A stretch of DNA of 57,909 nt from Acidobacteriota bacterium (GCA_028874215.1 JAPPLF010000070.1:1-57909), one strand, 5' to 3'; counted from the first letter of the stretch, positions 1-9,874 are shown. The notes: a model not told the origin generated them from the letters alone. Numbers and translations: made by a program.

Positions 1-1140
1 GCGCCGGTACGCCGCCTCCACCTTGTTCTTCACCACATGCGCCAGCGCCGCCTCCACCACCTCGCGCGGATGATCCGTCTCCTCCGCCGCCCAGTCCCGG
101 AAACTCGACCGGAACCCGTGCGGCACGGCTGCGATCTGGTTCCAGCGCAGCAGCTTGCGCAACCGACCGGAGCCGAGCGGCTTTCCGCCCTCCCGGGTGA
201 AGATCAACCGGGCGGCTCCATCCTCCAGCGTCCGCGCTTCCTCCAGAATCTCCTGGGCCCGGTGGGACAGCGGCACCCGGTGCTCCCGTTTGGTCTTCAT
301 GCGCGTTCCGGGAACCGTCCACATCCTTGCCGCCGGATCGATCTCCGGCCACTCGGCCCACCGCACCTCGCCCCACCTCGCCGCCGTGAGCACCAGAAAC
401 TCGAAGGCCAGCATGGACACGGGCGCCGAGTTCGAGGCCCACACCTTCCGGAGGGCCGCCCCCACCTCGCGATGCGGCAAGGCCGGCATGTGCCGCACCA
501 CGTCGTCCTGTGCTCCGAGGACCGACACGACGCGGTCGCAGGGGTTGTCGGTCCGGTATTCCATCGCCACGGCCCACTCCAGGACCGTGCGCATGCGCTG
601 GCGCACAAGCTGGGCCGTGTGCGACTTCACGTGCCAGATGGGGGCGAGGATCTCCAGGACGTCGCCGCTCGTCACCTCCGAGACCGGCATCCGGCCGATG
701 CGCCGAAAGGCGTAGCGCCGCAGGCTCGCCATCCAGTCGTGGGCGTGCCTTTGATTGCGCCATCCGGACCGCTTCTGCTCCACCACCCGCTCGGCGGCTT
801 CGGCGAAGGTGGGCATGTTGCGCGTGCGTCGTCTCTCCGTCAGGGGATCCCCACCCTCGCGGGCCAGCTTGCGGTTGGCCCGCGCCTTCTCGCGGGCTTC
901 GGCGAGCGAGACCAGAGAAACGCCACCGAGTCCGAAGTCGCGGCGGCGTCCGCGGATGACGAGGCGTTGGATCCAGCTTCGGGCTCCGTTAGGCTTGACG
1001 TAGAGGTACAGGCCGTTGCCGTCGCAGTGTTTGCCCGGCGGGGCGGAGCGCACGAAAGCGGCGGAGAGCGCCTTGTGGGGGTGGCGCCCCTTCGGCTTGG
1101 TTTTCCGGGACGAAGCAGGAGAATCAGTTACATCACCCAT
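1..1140 (-). CDS. P4-type tyrosine integrase, 3' end outside window
   Basis: Site-specific recombinase of the DUF4102/P4 integrase group, which normally inserts genomic islands at tRNA genes. Reading from an ATG at 1140 gives 380 codons without a stop, so the C-terminus lies beyond the left edge. Residues 21-70 form the Arm-binding domain (GLYLYVKPNG, RSWIQRL). The catalytic domain shows the active-site Arg255 in AARWGEVR, the H-x-x-R box at His341/Arg344 (HGFR), His368 in LAHVVKNK, and a probable nucleophile Tyr378 in EAAYRR. Only a short C-terminal tail should be missing. A long plus-strand frame covers the same DNA but is antisense to these motifs. No tRNA or att repeat was recognised next to the gene, so the integration site is unknown. 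Whether the rest of the window belongs to its island cannot be told. Confidence 0.93.
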   Translation of the reverse strand, partial: MGDVTDSPASSRKTKPKGRHPHKALSAAFVRSAPPGKHCDGNGLYLYVKPNGARSWIQRLVIRGRRRDFGLGGVSLVSLAEAREKARANRKLAREGGDPLTERRRTRNMPTFAEAAERVVEQKRSGWRNQRHAHDWMASLRRYAFRRIGRMPVSEVTSGDVLEILAPIWHVKSHTAQLVRQRMRTVLEWAVAMEYRTDNPCDRVVSVLGAQDDVVRHMPALPHREVGAALRKVWASNSAPVSMLAFEFLVLTAARWGEVRWAEWPEIDPAARMWTVPGTRMKTKREHRVPLSHRAQEILEEARTLEDGAARLIFTREGGKPLGSGRLRKLLRWNQIAAVPHGFRSSFRDWAAEETDHPREVVEAALAHVVKNKVEAAYRR

Positions 1141-1291
1141 TACACCATAATAAACGGGATGGAGCTGGATATCAAGGGACGTCAGAGGAGGACCAAACGG
1201 GGTGAGAACGGGTATAAACTAAACAAATACAATCACTTAATAGCTATTCCGGGATCTCATTGGATACCCCTGGATTCTATAGGGGTGTTCA

Positions 1292-1307
1292 GGGGACGGC
1301 AGTCCCC
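1292..1307. repeat. Short palindrome GGGGAC-4-GTCCCC
   Basis: Perfect 6-bp arms GGGGAC and GTCCCC around GGCA. It lies about 50 bp from a second palindrome with the same arms and resembles the window-wide palindrome family, although the loop differs. Confidence 0.55.
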
Positions 1308-1355
1308 TCTCTACAGTTCCCGGCCGCCGAATCGCACAACAACAAAACAGAACGA

Positions 1356-1373
1356 GGGGACAGGAAAGTCCCC
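1356..1373. repeat. Interspersed palindrome, GGAA-loop family
   Basis: GGGGAC-AGGAAA-GTCCCC followed by CCCTCC. On the minus strand this matches the family consensus of a GGAG-rich flank, a GC-rich arm, TTCC in the centre, and the complementary arm. Related copies occur near 13.96, 18.4, 20.6, 23.0 and 40.0 kb. Confidence 0.65.
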
Positions 1374-1511
1374 CCTCCAATTGACATCGACTTCCGGGCA
1401 CCCGATCATGAATCCAAACCGAACACACCGAAGTTCAATCGTTTTTCAGAGTTAGCGAGGACCGTGGACCGGCCGGCCGAGTCCCGGAACCGCCCCGCAT
1501 GAGGTGATGCC

Positions 1512-2750
1512 ATGACGTCCAGTGCAGAGTCGTCTTCTTCCAACAGATTCGGCGGGATGTGGGGCGATCCCACGTTGTGGTTCGTGCTGGTTTTGGTCTT
1601 CGCCTATGCTGGCGTCTACAACTTTCTTCCCATTACCTTCCCCGTTTTCAGGGAGTTCTTCTCGGCCAATCTGGAGCAGATGGGTCAGAGCCAATCCCTC
1701 TTCTTCATCAGCGGGATCGTATTCAGTCTTATCGGTGGATGGATCATCGGCAGCCTGGGGCTTCGGCGTGCTCTGGTCGGCTCACTGTTGGCCGTGGTGG
1801 CCGCCATGTGCGTTATCGGAAGCGCCGTCGGATTCCCAATGGTTCTGGTGGGAGCCTTCTGTTTCGGCTTGGCTATGTCGGCCCTGAACGTCGTCTTCAG
1901 TTCAATCATCAGTGCTCATTTCGGAGACAAGCGCCAGAGCGTGTTCTTCCTCGCCGGCTTGGCGGACGGAAGCGGGGCCGTGGTGGGGGCGGCCGCCCTC
2001 GGAGGGTGGTTCGCATATGCCGATCGGAGCGGAGGGAGTTGGAGGGTCGGATACTATATCGCCGCCGCCATCATCCTGGCGCTGGTCCTGTGGGCCTGGC
2101 GGCTACGCTCCGAGTCGGTGCGCCGGGGCGGCCCGTCAGACTCCCGGCTTCCGGCACTCTCGGTGATGGCGGCCGTGCTGACGACTCCCGCTTTCTATGC
2201 GGCGGGCTTTCTGGGGCTGTTCCACGGCTTGTCGCAGGGCGGGATGATCTCGTTCATCGGTCAGCTCTACCAGAGCCGATTTGAGATCGATGCGGCACAG
2301 GCCGCCTATTTCATCAGTCTGAACTCCGCCGGATTGTTCGGCGGACGTTTCATTCTGAGCTGGATCACCGCCCGCTGGAGGATTCCGGAGCTGGTGGTGC
2401 TCACCGTATGCGCGGGCGGGGCGACCCTGGCGTTCGCCGCGACCATCATCTCCCCCACTTACTTGTGGGGAGTAGCGATGTTCACCGTGTCCGGCATGTT
2501 CGTCTCCGGCAACGGTCCGTCGCTCAGCTCCTATATCGGCCTGCGTTTCTCCTCCCACCTGGCGATGGCCTACGCTCTGTTCAATGGTTTCAACGCCGTG
2601 GGGGCCGCCGTGAGTCCCTATCTGATCGGCACCATGGGTGATCGCTACGGCGTGGAGCTCAGCATCTGGCTGGGTCCGGTCTTCAGCCTGAGCCTTTCTG
2701 TGCTGGCCATCATCTGGTTCCTGCGCGAGAAGGCGCGAGCCGCCGCCTGA
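1512..2750 (+). CDS. MFS transporter
   Basis: A 412-residue major facilitator superfamily permease of the inner membrane. Two sets of about six hydrophobic segments (roughly residues 24-200 and 220-405) are separated by a short polar linker near 200-215. A degenerate motif A (GSLGLRRALVG) follows the second segment. The arrangement resembles monocarboxylate/oxalate-formate-type MFS carriers, but the substrate cannot be read from sequence. The start is supported by GAGGTGAT seven bases upstream. It converges with an acid-sugar dehydratase gene 34 bp away, so an organic or sugar-acid substrate is a reasonable inference. Confidence 0.88.
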   Translation: MTSSAESSSSNRFGGMWGDPTLWFVLVLVFAYAGVYNFLPITFPVFREFFSANLEQMGQSQSLFFISGIVFSLIGGWIIGSLGLRRALVGSLLAVVAAMCVIGSAVGFPMVLVGAFCFGLAMSALNVVFSSIISAHFGDKRQSVFFLAGLADGSGAVVGAAALGGWFAYADRSGGSWRVGYYIAAAIILALVLWAWRLRSESVRRGGPSDSRLPALSVMAAVLTTPAFYAAGFLGLFHGLSQGGMISFIGQLYQSRFEIDAAQAAYFISLNSAGLFGGRFILSWITARWRIPELVVLTVCAGGATLAFAATIISPTYLWGVAMFTVSGMFVSGNGPSLSSYIGLRFSSHLAMAYALFNGFNAVGAAVSPYLIGTMGDRYGVELSIWLGPVFSLSLSVLAIIWFLREKARAAA

Positions 2751-2784
2751 CGAGACCGCCGGGATCCGGCCGGCGTCCCCGAGT

Positions 2785-3909
2785 TCAGCGCCCCGATTCC
2801 GACACCAGGAACCGTTCGACAAACCGCTCATTGAGCGTGACTCCCAGGCCGGGGCCGTCCGGCACGGCGATACGGCCGTCGACCGCCTGTAGTTTCTCGT
2901 GCGTCAGTTCGTGCCGCAACGGCGAGTCCTCGACGCAATCCTCGAATATAAAGGCGCTATTGCTGGTGCTGATCCAGTGCAGGCAGGCCGCCACGCTGAT
3001 GGGTGTCTTGTAGCAGTGGTTGCAGACGCGGGCGCCCACCTCCTCCACGCGCTGCCGAATATAGGCGGCTTCGGTGAATCCGTTGCGCGCCAAGTCGACC
3101 TGGTAGACGTCCAGCGCATGCCGGTCGATCCAGGGACGAAAGGCGGCCCGGCCGCACTCCCCTTCTCCCGCCGCGATCAGCACCGGCGACCGGTCCCGAA
3201 GCCAGACGTATCCGTCGATGTCGTCCTGTTCCAGGGGCTCCTCCAGCCAGCCGATCCCGTAATCATTGAACGCCTCGGCCCGCCGTAGCGCGGTCCGTGC
3301 ATCCCACACGCAGCCGGCGTCGATCAGGAGGGTGTTCTCGTCACCGATCCCCTCCCGTCCGCCCCGGACCAGCTCGATGTCCTGAGCCTCGCTCTCTCCC
3401 ATAGGCTCCCAGCCGAACTTGATGGCCCTGTAGCCGGCTTCGCGCCAGCGCTGTGCGATCTCGCGGGTTTCGGATCCATCCCGACCGAACAGGATTGACG
3501 CATACGCCGGGATACCATCGTGATGACGCCCGCCCAGCAGACGCCAGACCGGCTGATTGAAGAGTTTTCCCTTGAGGTCCCAGAGAGCCAGATCGACCCC
3601 CGCCATGGCGGTGATGACGACCCCGCGCCGGCCGTAGTACATGGTGCGCCGGTACATCTTGGACCAGATCCGGTCCGTGTCCAGGGGGTCTTCGCCGATC
3701 AGGATCTCCCGCAGTCCGCAGGCGATGGTGTGGCTGTACGGAGCGTCGATGATCGACTTGACCACCTCGGGGCTGGCGTCCGCCTCCCCGATCCCTTCCA
3801 GGCCCTCGTCGGTGCGGATGCGGATGATCACCGTGTCCTGAGTGCCGGCCGTCTTGGCCTCGACGTCTTCGATCCGCAGAACCTGACAGATGACGTGAGT
3901 GATTTGCAT
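2785..3909 (-). CDS. Mandelate racemase/muconate lactonizing enzyme family protein (acid-sugar dehydratase-like)
   Basis: A 374-residue enolase-superfamily enzyme. The capping domain covers about residues 1-125 and the barrel 130-360. Visible catalytic features are Lys164 (AIKFGW), metal ligands Asp197 (LIDAG), Glu223 in WLEEP and Glu249 (AAGEGE), and His298 in the CNHCYK segment where the family carries its His base. Family knowledge suggests proton abstraction alpha to a carboxylate, most often dehydration of an aldonic or uronic acid; the exact substrate is not predictable. The start at 3909 is preceded by GGAGG at good spacing. An open frame extends far upstream but runs antisense through the antiporter gene and was rejected. 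The gene lies directly downstream of the antiporter gene. Confidence 0.9.
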   Translation of the reverse strand: MQITHVICQVLRIEDVEAKTAGTQDTVIIRIRTDEGLEGIGEADASPEVVKSIIDAPYSHTIACGLREILIGEDPLDTDRIWSKMYRRTMYYGRRGVVITAMAGVDLALWDLKGKLFNQPVWRLLGGRHHDGIPAYASILFGRDGSETREIAQRWREAGYRAIKFGWEPMGESEAQDIELVRGGREGIGDENTLLIDAGCVWDARTALRRAEAFNDYGIGWLEEPLEQDDIDGYVWLRDRSPVLIAAGEGECGRAAFRPWIDRHALDVYQVDLARNGFTEAAYIRQRVEEVGARVCNHCYKTPISVAACLHWISTSNSAFIFEDCVEDSPLRHELTHEKLQAVDGRIAVPDGPGLGVTLNERFVERFLVSESGR

Positions 3910-3944
3910 GGGATCATCCTCCGCATCATGGCGAAACGTTGCCG

Positions 3945-5912
3945 TTATTCCTGGAACAACTCGATGGCCCGGTCCAGGCTCTCCCGGTCGCCCACCAGCA
4001 CGACCGTATCGCCGGCCCGGTAACCGAACTCCGAGACACGTTGGTAGATGGGCTGACCCTCCCGAACCACGGCGATCTGCACGACGCCCGTGCGCCGCCT
4101 CAAATGCAACGACGTGGCGTTCATTCCGATGACCCTCGCTCCATCCCTGATCTCCATCAATTCCAGGGCATCGTGAATGCCGAGGTGCTTCAGTGAATCG
4201 AGCCGCAGATCCGGTTGCGCGGTACCGCGCAACAGCCCGTAATGTTCCGTGCGCACCGTCTCGGTTTCCTGCCAGATCCGGTTGATGGGAATCCGGTAGC
4301 TTTCGAGGGCCTTGGCGAACAGTTCGATGGAGGCCTCGAACTCCTCGACCACCACGTCCGTGGCCCCGAGCGTCATCAATTCGTCGATGGAGCGAGTGTA
4401 TCGCGTGCGCACCACGATCCGGGCCTCCGCATTCAGGTCGCGGGCGGCCGCGACGCCGCGACTCTCCTCGGCCGGAGAGGAGATGGCGAAGACGACGACC
4501 CGGGCGTGAAGTGCCCCGACATGCTTCAGGACAGCCGGCTGGGAACCATCCCCGAAAGCCGCCGGGATCCCGTCCCTGCGGGCGCGCCGGACGAGATCCG
4601 CGTCGTGTTCGACGACGATGCAAGTGATCCCCGCCGCACTGAGCACCCGTGCCAAATATCGTCCGGCGACGCCGTAGCCGACGATGATCGTGTGGTCGGA
4701 CATGGGGCCGGCCGAGGCGGCATCGGCGGGACCCCGCACCCCCGCGCCGGACAGCGTCATGCGTTCGGCGATGCGCCGGGCATACCGAATCAGGAACGGT
4801 GTGGCCATCATTGACACGACGGCCGCACTGAGGAACAACTGGTAGTCGCCCTCGCGAAAGAGTCCCAGGCGCAAACCCTCCGCGGCGAGCAGTATCGAGA
4901 ATTCGCCAAACTGTGCCAGGGTGAGGCCGCTGATCAGGGCCGTCGACAGCATCCCGCCCACCGCCAGCACCGATACCACCACCAGCCCGGCCTTGAGCGC
5001 AAACAGGACCGCCAGCAGGGGAAGGAGCACGCCAAGCTGCGTCATCACGGCGGAAATATCGAGCAGCATTCCGACCGAGATGAAGAATATTCCGCTGAAC
5101 ACGGCCCGAAAGGGGAGGACGTCCGACAGCGCCTGCAACCCGTATTCCGATTCCGAGATGACCAGGCCGGCGATGAAGGCGCCGATGGCGATGGAAAAAC
5201 CGGCCCAGGCAGTTACCACGGCGGTGCCGATACAGAAAAAAGCGACGCACAAGGTAAACAGGTCGCGGTCGCGAAACACGACGATGCGGTCCAGCGTCCG
5301 GCGGACGATGAACCGGCCTCCGACCAGCAGCGCGGTGATGATCGCGAGCCCGCGCAGGAACTCGACGCCCATTGCGGCCGTATCGGCGGTTCGCAGTCCT
5401 GTGAGCAGCGGCAGAACGAGAATGAGCGGCAATACGCACAGATCCTGGAAGAGCAGGATGGAGATCACGGAACGCCCGTGCGCCGTGTCCAGTTCGGCCC
5501 GGTCCGAGTAGATCTTGGTGACGATGGCGGTGGACGACAACGCGGCCAAGGCGCCGTAGAAGATCGCCTGGCCGGGTGGAATGCCGAAGGCGATGGCCGA
5601 GCCCGCCACTACAAGCAGCGTGCCGCCCACCTGCAATCCGCCGCCCATGAACACCGACCGCGCCCACTGGCGCACATGGGAGAGGGAAAGCTCGAGTCCC
5701 ACTTCGAAGAGCAGGAGGGCGACGCCGATCTCGGCCAGAAGCTCCACCTCGTGGGTGGCGCTGATCAGTCCGAATCCGCTGGGACCCACCAGGACTCCGG
5801 CCACCAGGAAACCCACCAGGGACGGAGCCGACAACCGGTGCGCCAGCGCCACGATGGGGATCGCAATGCCGACGAGCAGCGTCAGGTCGATCAGCAACCT
5901 TGTTTCGGACAC
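3945..5912 (-). CDS. CPA2-family monovalent cation:proton antiporter with TrkA domains
   Basis: A 655-residue KefB/YbaL-like antiporter in the inner membrane. About twelve membrane segments span residues 5-385, including the Na+/H+-exchanger signature region (LLLFEVGLELS, LSSTAIVTKI). A TrkA-N nucleotide-binding domain begins near residue 415 with the Rossmann glycine motif GYGVAGR, and a TrkA-C ligand domain occupies about 570-655. The likely role is K+ or Na+ export coupled to proton uptake, gated by NAD(H) or another ligand. The start is GTG at 5912 with a GAGAG element upstream. It is 35 bp from the enolase-family gene, so the two may be cotranscribed by position only. Confidence 0.93.
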   Translation of the reverse strand: MSETRLLIDLTLLVGIAIPIVALAHRLSAPSLVGFLVAGVLVGPSGFGLISATHEVELLAEIGVALLLFEVGLELSLSHVRQWARSVFMGGGLQVGGTLLVVAGSAIAFGIPPGQAIFYGALAALSSTAIVTKIYSDRAELDTAHGRSVISILLFQDLCVLPLILVLPLLTGLRTADTAAMGVEFLRGLAIITALLVGGRFIVRRTLDRIVVFRDRDLFTLCVAFFCIGTAVVTAWAGFSIAIGAFIAGLVISESEYGLQALSDVLPFRAVFSGIFFISVGMLLDISAVMTQLGVLLPLLAVLFALKAGLVVVSVLAVGGMLSTALISGLTLAQFGEFSILLAAEGLRLGLFREGDYQLFLSAAVVSMMATPFLIRYARRIAERMTLSGAGVRGPADAASAGPMSDHTIIVGYGVAGRYLARVLSAAGITCIVVEHDADLVRRARRDGIPAAFGDGSQPAVLKHVGALHARVVVFAISSPAEESRGVAAARDLNAEARIVVRTRYTRSIDELMTLGATDVVVEEFEASIELFAKALESYRIPINRIWQETETVRTEHYGLLRGTAQPDLRLDSLKHLGIHDALELMEIRDGARVIGMNATSLHLRRRTGVVQIAVVREGQPIYQRVSEFGYRAGDTVVLVGDRESLDRAIELFQE

Positions 5913-6189
5913 GGTTTATTCTCTCTCAGTCCCGCGAGCGTGACGAAAGCCGTAGCGGCACGCTGCTTCGCGTCTGAATATCGTCGAGCGCTCTCAGCGG
6001 GAGGATGGGATCACCCGATTCCCGCTGGCTATGTCCCGCCAACGAAAATAACACTTCTTCGCAGCAAACAGGACTCGTGCGATGGGGTAAACTGCGGATT
6101 CGAAGGACCACGCGAGGAAGCCCATGACCCTCGCCCCCAAAGGGGAATCCAAGCCCAGACGTCAGCGGCGAATATCTCTGGAGGTTGAA

Positions 6190-8871
6190 ATGACAGGAAG
6201 CCAGAAAACACTGGGGATCGGCCTGGCTCTGGCTTCGCTCGTGTGGCAGCAGGCAATCGCGCAGGAAATGCAAACGAGCAACCTGCTCGGCAGAATCCGG
6301 CTAAGGGTGGAAGCAGAGAATCCGCAGGGCGCGGACGGCGCGAAAACGATTCCCCTGACCCGGGTGAACCGACTTGCGGGAGGCCGGAAAATCGTTCTGG
6401 CCAGGTTGGAAAGTTATATTGACCAGAAAAAGGAAGATCGAAAAGACGCCTGGCTCGCGTTCTACGTCGTGTCTCCCACGATGGTGGAACTGGGCCACAA
6501 CGGCGTCTATGACAATGACGGATCGCCCATTCATCCTGAATGGCAAATTCCCGACAACGGCGACGCAAGGATCTTGGGACTGGTTTTCAGCCACAAGAAA
6601 TGGAGTGACGATCTTGCATCCAAAATCAGGAGTGCGCTCAACGACCCGGACTATGTGCATTTCATCACTCAACTTGCCAACTACGCCGATCTGAATGCGG
6701 AGCAGGATGTCATCAAGAAAGCGGCGGACTATTGGGAGGAGTCTCAAGACGACGAACCCCTGGTCGCTCTGTTGGACGAATTCGCCTCCCGGTACCGGTT
6801 TGACGCAAGCCGTCTCGACAAGGGAGATCCGGCCATATTGCAGTTGGACCAGTTGATGCGCGCCGTGACCCCGGCTTTGATGTCCAGCGACCCGCGTGAC
6901 CCGCAGTCAAGCAGTAATCTGCGAAGAGTGGCGCGTTCCGTCGGAAACATCGCCGGGTCCGCGGCGTCCGTTGGCGTGCCCTTCGCCGGGTTGATCAAGG
7001 GACTGACGACTCTAGCCACCAACATTTCGGTGCCGTTCAAGAAAATCTACGACATCGAGCCTGTCCTTCTCCGGAAAGAGGACCCCGACAACATCACACT
7101 GCACTCTCTGTCCGCTCCCAGCAAACCTCACGAAACTGTCTATCTCGGGGCAATGATCACCCGCGTGGAGAAACCCGACACGGTGGAGATTAAATCCAAT
7201 CAGCATCTGCCGATCGGCCAGGGCGCCTTGCTGCATCTCGAACGAAGCATTCCTCAACTGCACAGGGCTCGTGACTGGGAGCTCGTCAACGCCGATACGG
7301 AACAGACCTTCAAACAGATTTCGGTTTCACAGGCCTCGCTGGACACCCTGAAGCTGAACTGGGAAGAGATGTCGAACGTTGCGGAGCTTCCGAACGATGG
7401 ACGTTACGTCCTTGAAGCTGCCTGGGACTGGGACAACGAACCATTGAAGACGAACGAGTTTCGACTCCATTCCCCGGAACCAGGGGAAGCAAGAGTCCAC
7501 CCGACACCGGAGAATCCGCTGGTTGCGGGGAAGGGACCCGTCCCCGTTGAGTTGGAGGCCGACGATTTCCAGTTCGTCGACAAGCTGGAGCTTTTCAAGG
7601 CCCCTGAAAGGGGCTGGGAGAAGGCAACCGTCCCGCTGTTTTCCTGGAAACGTCCCCCCGGCTCATCCGCCCGGGAGTTGCGCTTGAAGGCAGACGGAGC
7701 ACCCCAATTTCGCTTGTCCAATAGAGATACGGACTCGGGAAAGCATCCAAAGTTGGCCTTCGATCTGGACACGGCTGAGCTTTCCCCAGGCTTTTACCAC
7801 CTTGGAATTTCGTCGTTCGGCAAGACAGCCACTGATGCCGATCTGACGATCTATCCACCTGACCCAGTGATCCGCAACGAGCAATCAAGGATAAACATCG
7901 GACCCGGAGAACCGGACACACTCACTCTGAAAGGCACCGGCCTGGAGTGGATCTGCGGAATCAGCAGTGAGAAGTTGACTTGGCAACTTCACGACGATCC
8001 AAAAACATGTGATCTGGAGAGTTGGCCGTCTGCCGGATACCAGTCCCGGAGGACCGTTATGGTCTCTTTGAATGAGGGCTCAGGATTTGAAGAGGGCGAG
8101 TGTCAGCCATTCCAACTGCAACTATTGAGCCGCACAGGCGACCGTAGTGTCGAGGGAGGATGCGTCGAAGTCGTTGGTCCGCGTCCGAGCATCGACGGTC
8201 ATCAACGAATACTCCCGGTTGGCGCCGATCCGGGGCTGAGAGAGGATGAGATCCCGGCGGGTATGCGTGCCGGCTTCAAGATCCAAGTAAAGAATCTCGG
8301 TTCCCCACCCTCCCTTGAGTTGGGGTGTGTCCCGGCCGGAAAGCCGTTTCAAGCAGCGTTGACCCTTGGCGACGGACAGCGGCAAGGGACGGCCTCATTG
8401 AACCTCACCGGTAACAACACCTTGTTTCTCTCCCTTGACCCGGGAGGCCTGTACGTCCCCGGCTGCTTTCTCACCGCGAGGTTGAAGGACCGGACCCGAG
8501 GATTGTCGAACAGCTATAGCCTGGGCAAAGTGATCCGGCTCCCCAGGATTGAGCGATTCGTCATGACTCGCAAGAGGCTGGATGATCTACAAGAGTGTCA
8601 GATGGAGAACGAAGACACCCAACTGTACGAGGGTATCCTCACGGGCGAGCATCTGTATCAGATTGTGAGAACCGGCTGGAACGAGACGGAAGGTTGCCCG
8701 GTCGCCGGCGCTCCCGCCCCCTCTCCAACCGGTTCTGAAGAGCAGAACCTCCGGATTCCCGTACCCTGGCCGCCCCCGGCACCGCATGCGCCACTGTTCA
8801 TCTGGCTCCATGGAGAGGAGACCGGGCGAGCTACAGGCGCGTGTGTCATTGACGAGTCCGGCTGCCCCTGA
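6190..8871 (+). CDS. Large secreted protein of unknown function
   Basis: I do not recognise this family. The chosen start gives 893 residues and a clear signal peptide (residues 2-21, cleavage after AIA-Q), with GGAGG six bases upstream. An earlier in-frame ATG at 6124 would bury the signal peptide. The mature protein is soluble-looking. An alpha/beta region covers about 40-240, a hydrophobic alanine/glycine-rich segment sits near 250-290 (SVGNIAGSAASVGVPFAG), then several beta-rich stretches follow. One stretch near 570-600 (PPDPVIRNEQ to DTLTLKGTGLEW) resembles an Ig/TIG-like fold. Eight or more cysteines cluster in the last 330 residues, consistent with periplasmic disulfides. The C-terminus is proline-rich. 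Third-position GC looks lower than in neighbouring genes, which may indicate a different history. Confidence 0.75.
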   Translation: MTGSQKTLGIGLALASLVWQQAIAQEMQTSNLLGRIRLRVEAENPQGADGAKTIPLTRVNRLAGGRKIVLARLESYIDQKKEDRKDAWLAFYVVSPTMVELGHNGVYDNDGSPIHPEWQIPDNGDARILGLVFSHKKWSDDLASKIRSALNDPDYVHFITQLANYADLNAEQDVIKKAADYWEESQDDEPLVALLDEFASRYRFDASRLDKGDPAILQLDQLMRAVTPALMSSDPRDPQSSSNLRRVARSVGNIAGSAASVGVPFAGLIKGLTTLATNISVPFKKIYDIEPVLLRKEDPDNITLHSLSAPSKPHETVYLGAMITRVEKPDTVEIKSNQHLPIGQGALLHLERSIPQLHRARDWELVNADTEQTFKQISVSQASLDTLKLNWEEMSNVAELPNDGRYVLEAAWDWDNEPLKTNEFRLHSPEPGEARVHPTPENPLVAGKGPVPVELEADDFQFVDKLELFKAPERGWEKATVPLFSWKRPPGSSARELRLKADGAPQFRLSNRDTDSGKHPKLAFDLDTAELSPGFYHLGISSFGKTATDADLTIYPPDPVIRNEQSRINIGPGEPDTLTLKGTGLEWICGISSEKLTWQLHDDPKTCDLESWPSAGYQSRRTVMVSLNEGSGFEEGECQPFQLQLLSRTGDRSVEGGCVEVVGPRPSIDGHQRILPVGADPGLREDEIPAGMRAGFKIQVKNLGSPPSLELGCVPAGKPFQAALTLGDGQRQGTASLNLTGNNTLFLSLDPGGLYVPGCFLTARLKDRTRGLSNSYSLGKVIRLPRIERFVMTRKRLDDLQECQMENEDTQLYEGILTGEHLYQIVRTGWNETEGCPVAGAPAPSPTGSEEQNLRIPVPWPPPAPHAPLFIWLHGEETGRATGACVIDESGCP

Positions 8872-8980
8872 CGAGGCCGATGGAGAGGGTGAGCGTCGCC
8901 GTGCCCGGTGTCCTCGACTCCGACTCGACGCGACTATTTTTTCGAACCCGAATTATCTGACCGAGCAAGGAGGTCGTCCC

Positions 8981-9874
8981 ATGTCCACCAGAGAACCTTG
9001 GCGATACGAGAAGCTGACGTGGCCGGAGATCAATCAGGCCGTAAAGGACAGGAAGGTCGTCGTCGTGCCGATCGGATCGATCGAACAGCACGGCCCCCAT
9101 CTGCCGCTGGATGTGGACGTGGTCTGTCCCCTCGGCGTGGCCCACCACGCGGCCCGCCTCATTCCCGACAGGGTGCTGGTGATGCCGCCCATTGTCCATG
9201 GCTACACGGCCCACGTGATGGACTTCCCCGGGACCATCAACATCCACTACGAGCACTTCATCCGCATGGTCATGGACGTGGGAAAGAGCCTCGCCTATCA
9301 CGGATTCAAGAAGATCATCCTGCTCAACGGACACGGCTCCAACTGGCCCAACCTGGATCTGGCCTCCCGGCGGATCAACCTGGAGACCGATGCGGAGTGC
9401 AGCGCCGTTTGCTGGTGGAGTCTGATCACCATCGACCAGGAGTTCTACAAGTCCTGGAGGGAGAGCAAGTTTCCCGGCGGCTGCTCTCACGCGGGGGAGT
9501 TGGAAACCTCGGCCTACATGTATCTCGACGAAGAGAACGTCCGGCACGACAAAATTGCCGATGGAGACATCGAATACAACAAGGCGGAGTCCGACTTCTT
9601 CTGGACCGATCTTCTCGCCGGCGGACCGGCGCCCGTGACCTCCTGGACGGCCAGCTATTCCGACACCGGCGTGCTGGGACATGCCACACTGGCGACCAGG
9701 GAGAAGGGCCGGCGGGCGGTGATGGAATCGGCCCGGCAACTGGTTCGCTGGATCGAAGAATTCGGGTCGACGCCGAAGCCGCCGCGAGGCGAGCACCACG
9801 ATCCCAAACCGACGATCACGATGCCTTGGAACCAACCCGAACCGCCGACCGGAAGCGGTGACGTTCACGGATGA
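8981..9874 (+). CDS. Creatininase family protein
   Basis: A 297-residue metal-dependent amidohydrolase of the creatininase/MftE-like family. The metal-binding signatures are GSIEQHGPHLPLDVD (about residues 28-42), NGHGSN (about 115-120) and the SHAGELETS box, where Glu and His bind divalent metal. The start at 8981 follows AAGGAGG; a longer frame beginning at 8786 overlaps the previous gene and lacks support. Members hydrolyse amides or small lactam rings, and the context suggests a role in sugar-derivative catabolism rather than creatinine use. The epimerase gene starts 128 bp downstream in the same direction. Confidence 0.9.
   Translation: MSTREPWRYEKLTWPEINQAVKDRKVVVVPIGSIEQHGPHLPLDVDVVCPLGVAHHAARLIPDRVLVMPPIVHGYTAHVMDFPGTINIHYEHFIRMVMDVGKSLAYHGFKKIILLNGHGSNWPNLDLASRRINLETDAECSAVCWWSLITIDQEFYKSWRESKFPGGCSHAGELETSAYMYLDEENVRHDKIADGDIEYNKAESDFFWTDLLAGGPAPVTSWTASYSDTGVLGHATLATREKGRRAVMESARQLVRWIEEFGSTPKPPRGEHHDPKPTITMPWNQPEPPTGSGDVHG

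Larger units (their letters stand above)
1141..1511. other. Intergenic region between integrase and MFS gene
   Basis: No gene is supported here. The stretch is more AT-rich at 1141-1260 than the surroundings, as expected for the integrase promoter side. It holds a small inverted repeat (ACCCCT at 1267-1272, AGGGGT at 1282-1287) and the two palindromes listed separately. An AGGTGAT ribosome-binding site precedes the MFS start. Confidence 0.6.

Noticed and set aside
37-1455. Long plus-strand open frame of 472 codons
   Set aside because: It is antisense to the integrase, whose minus-strand reading has all catalytic motifs; the plus frame is low-complexity and Arg/His/Pro-rich.
3910-5667. N-terminal extension of the enolase-family frame to about 960 codons
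   Set aside because: It runs out of frame through the antiporter gene on the same strand; the family N-terminus begins at 3909 with a good ribosome-binding site.
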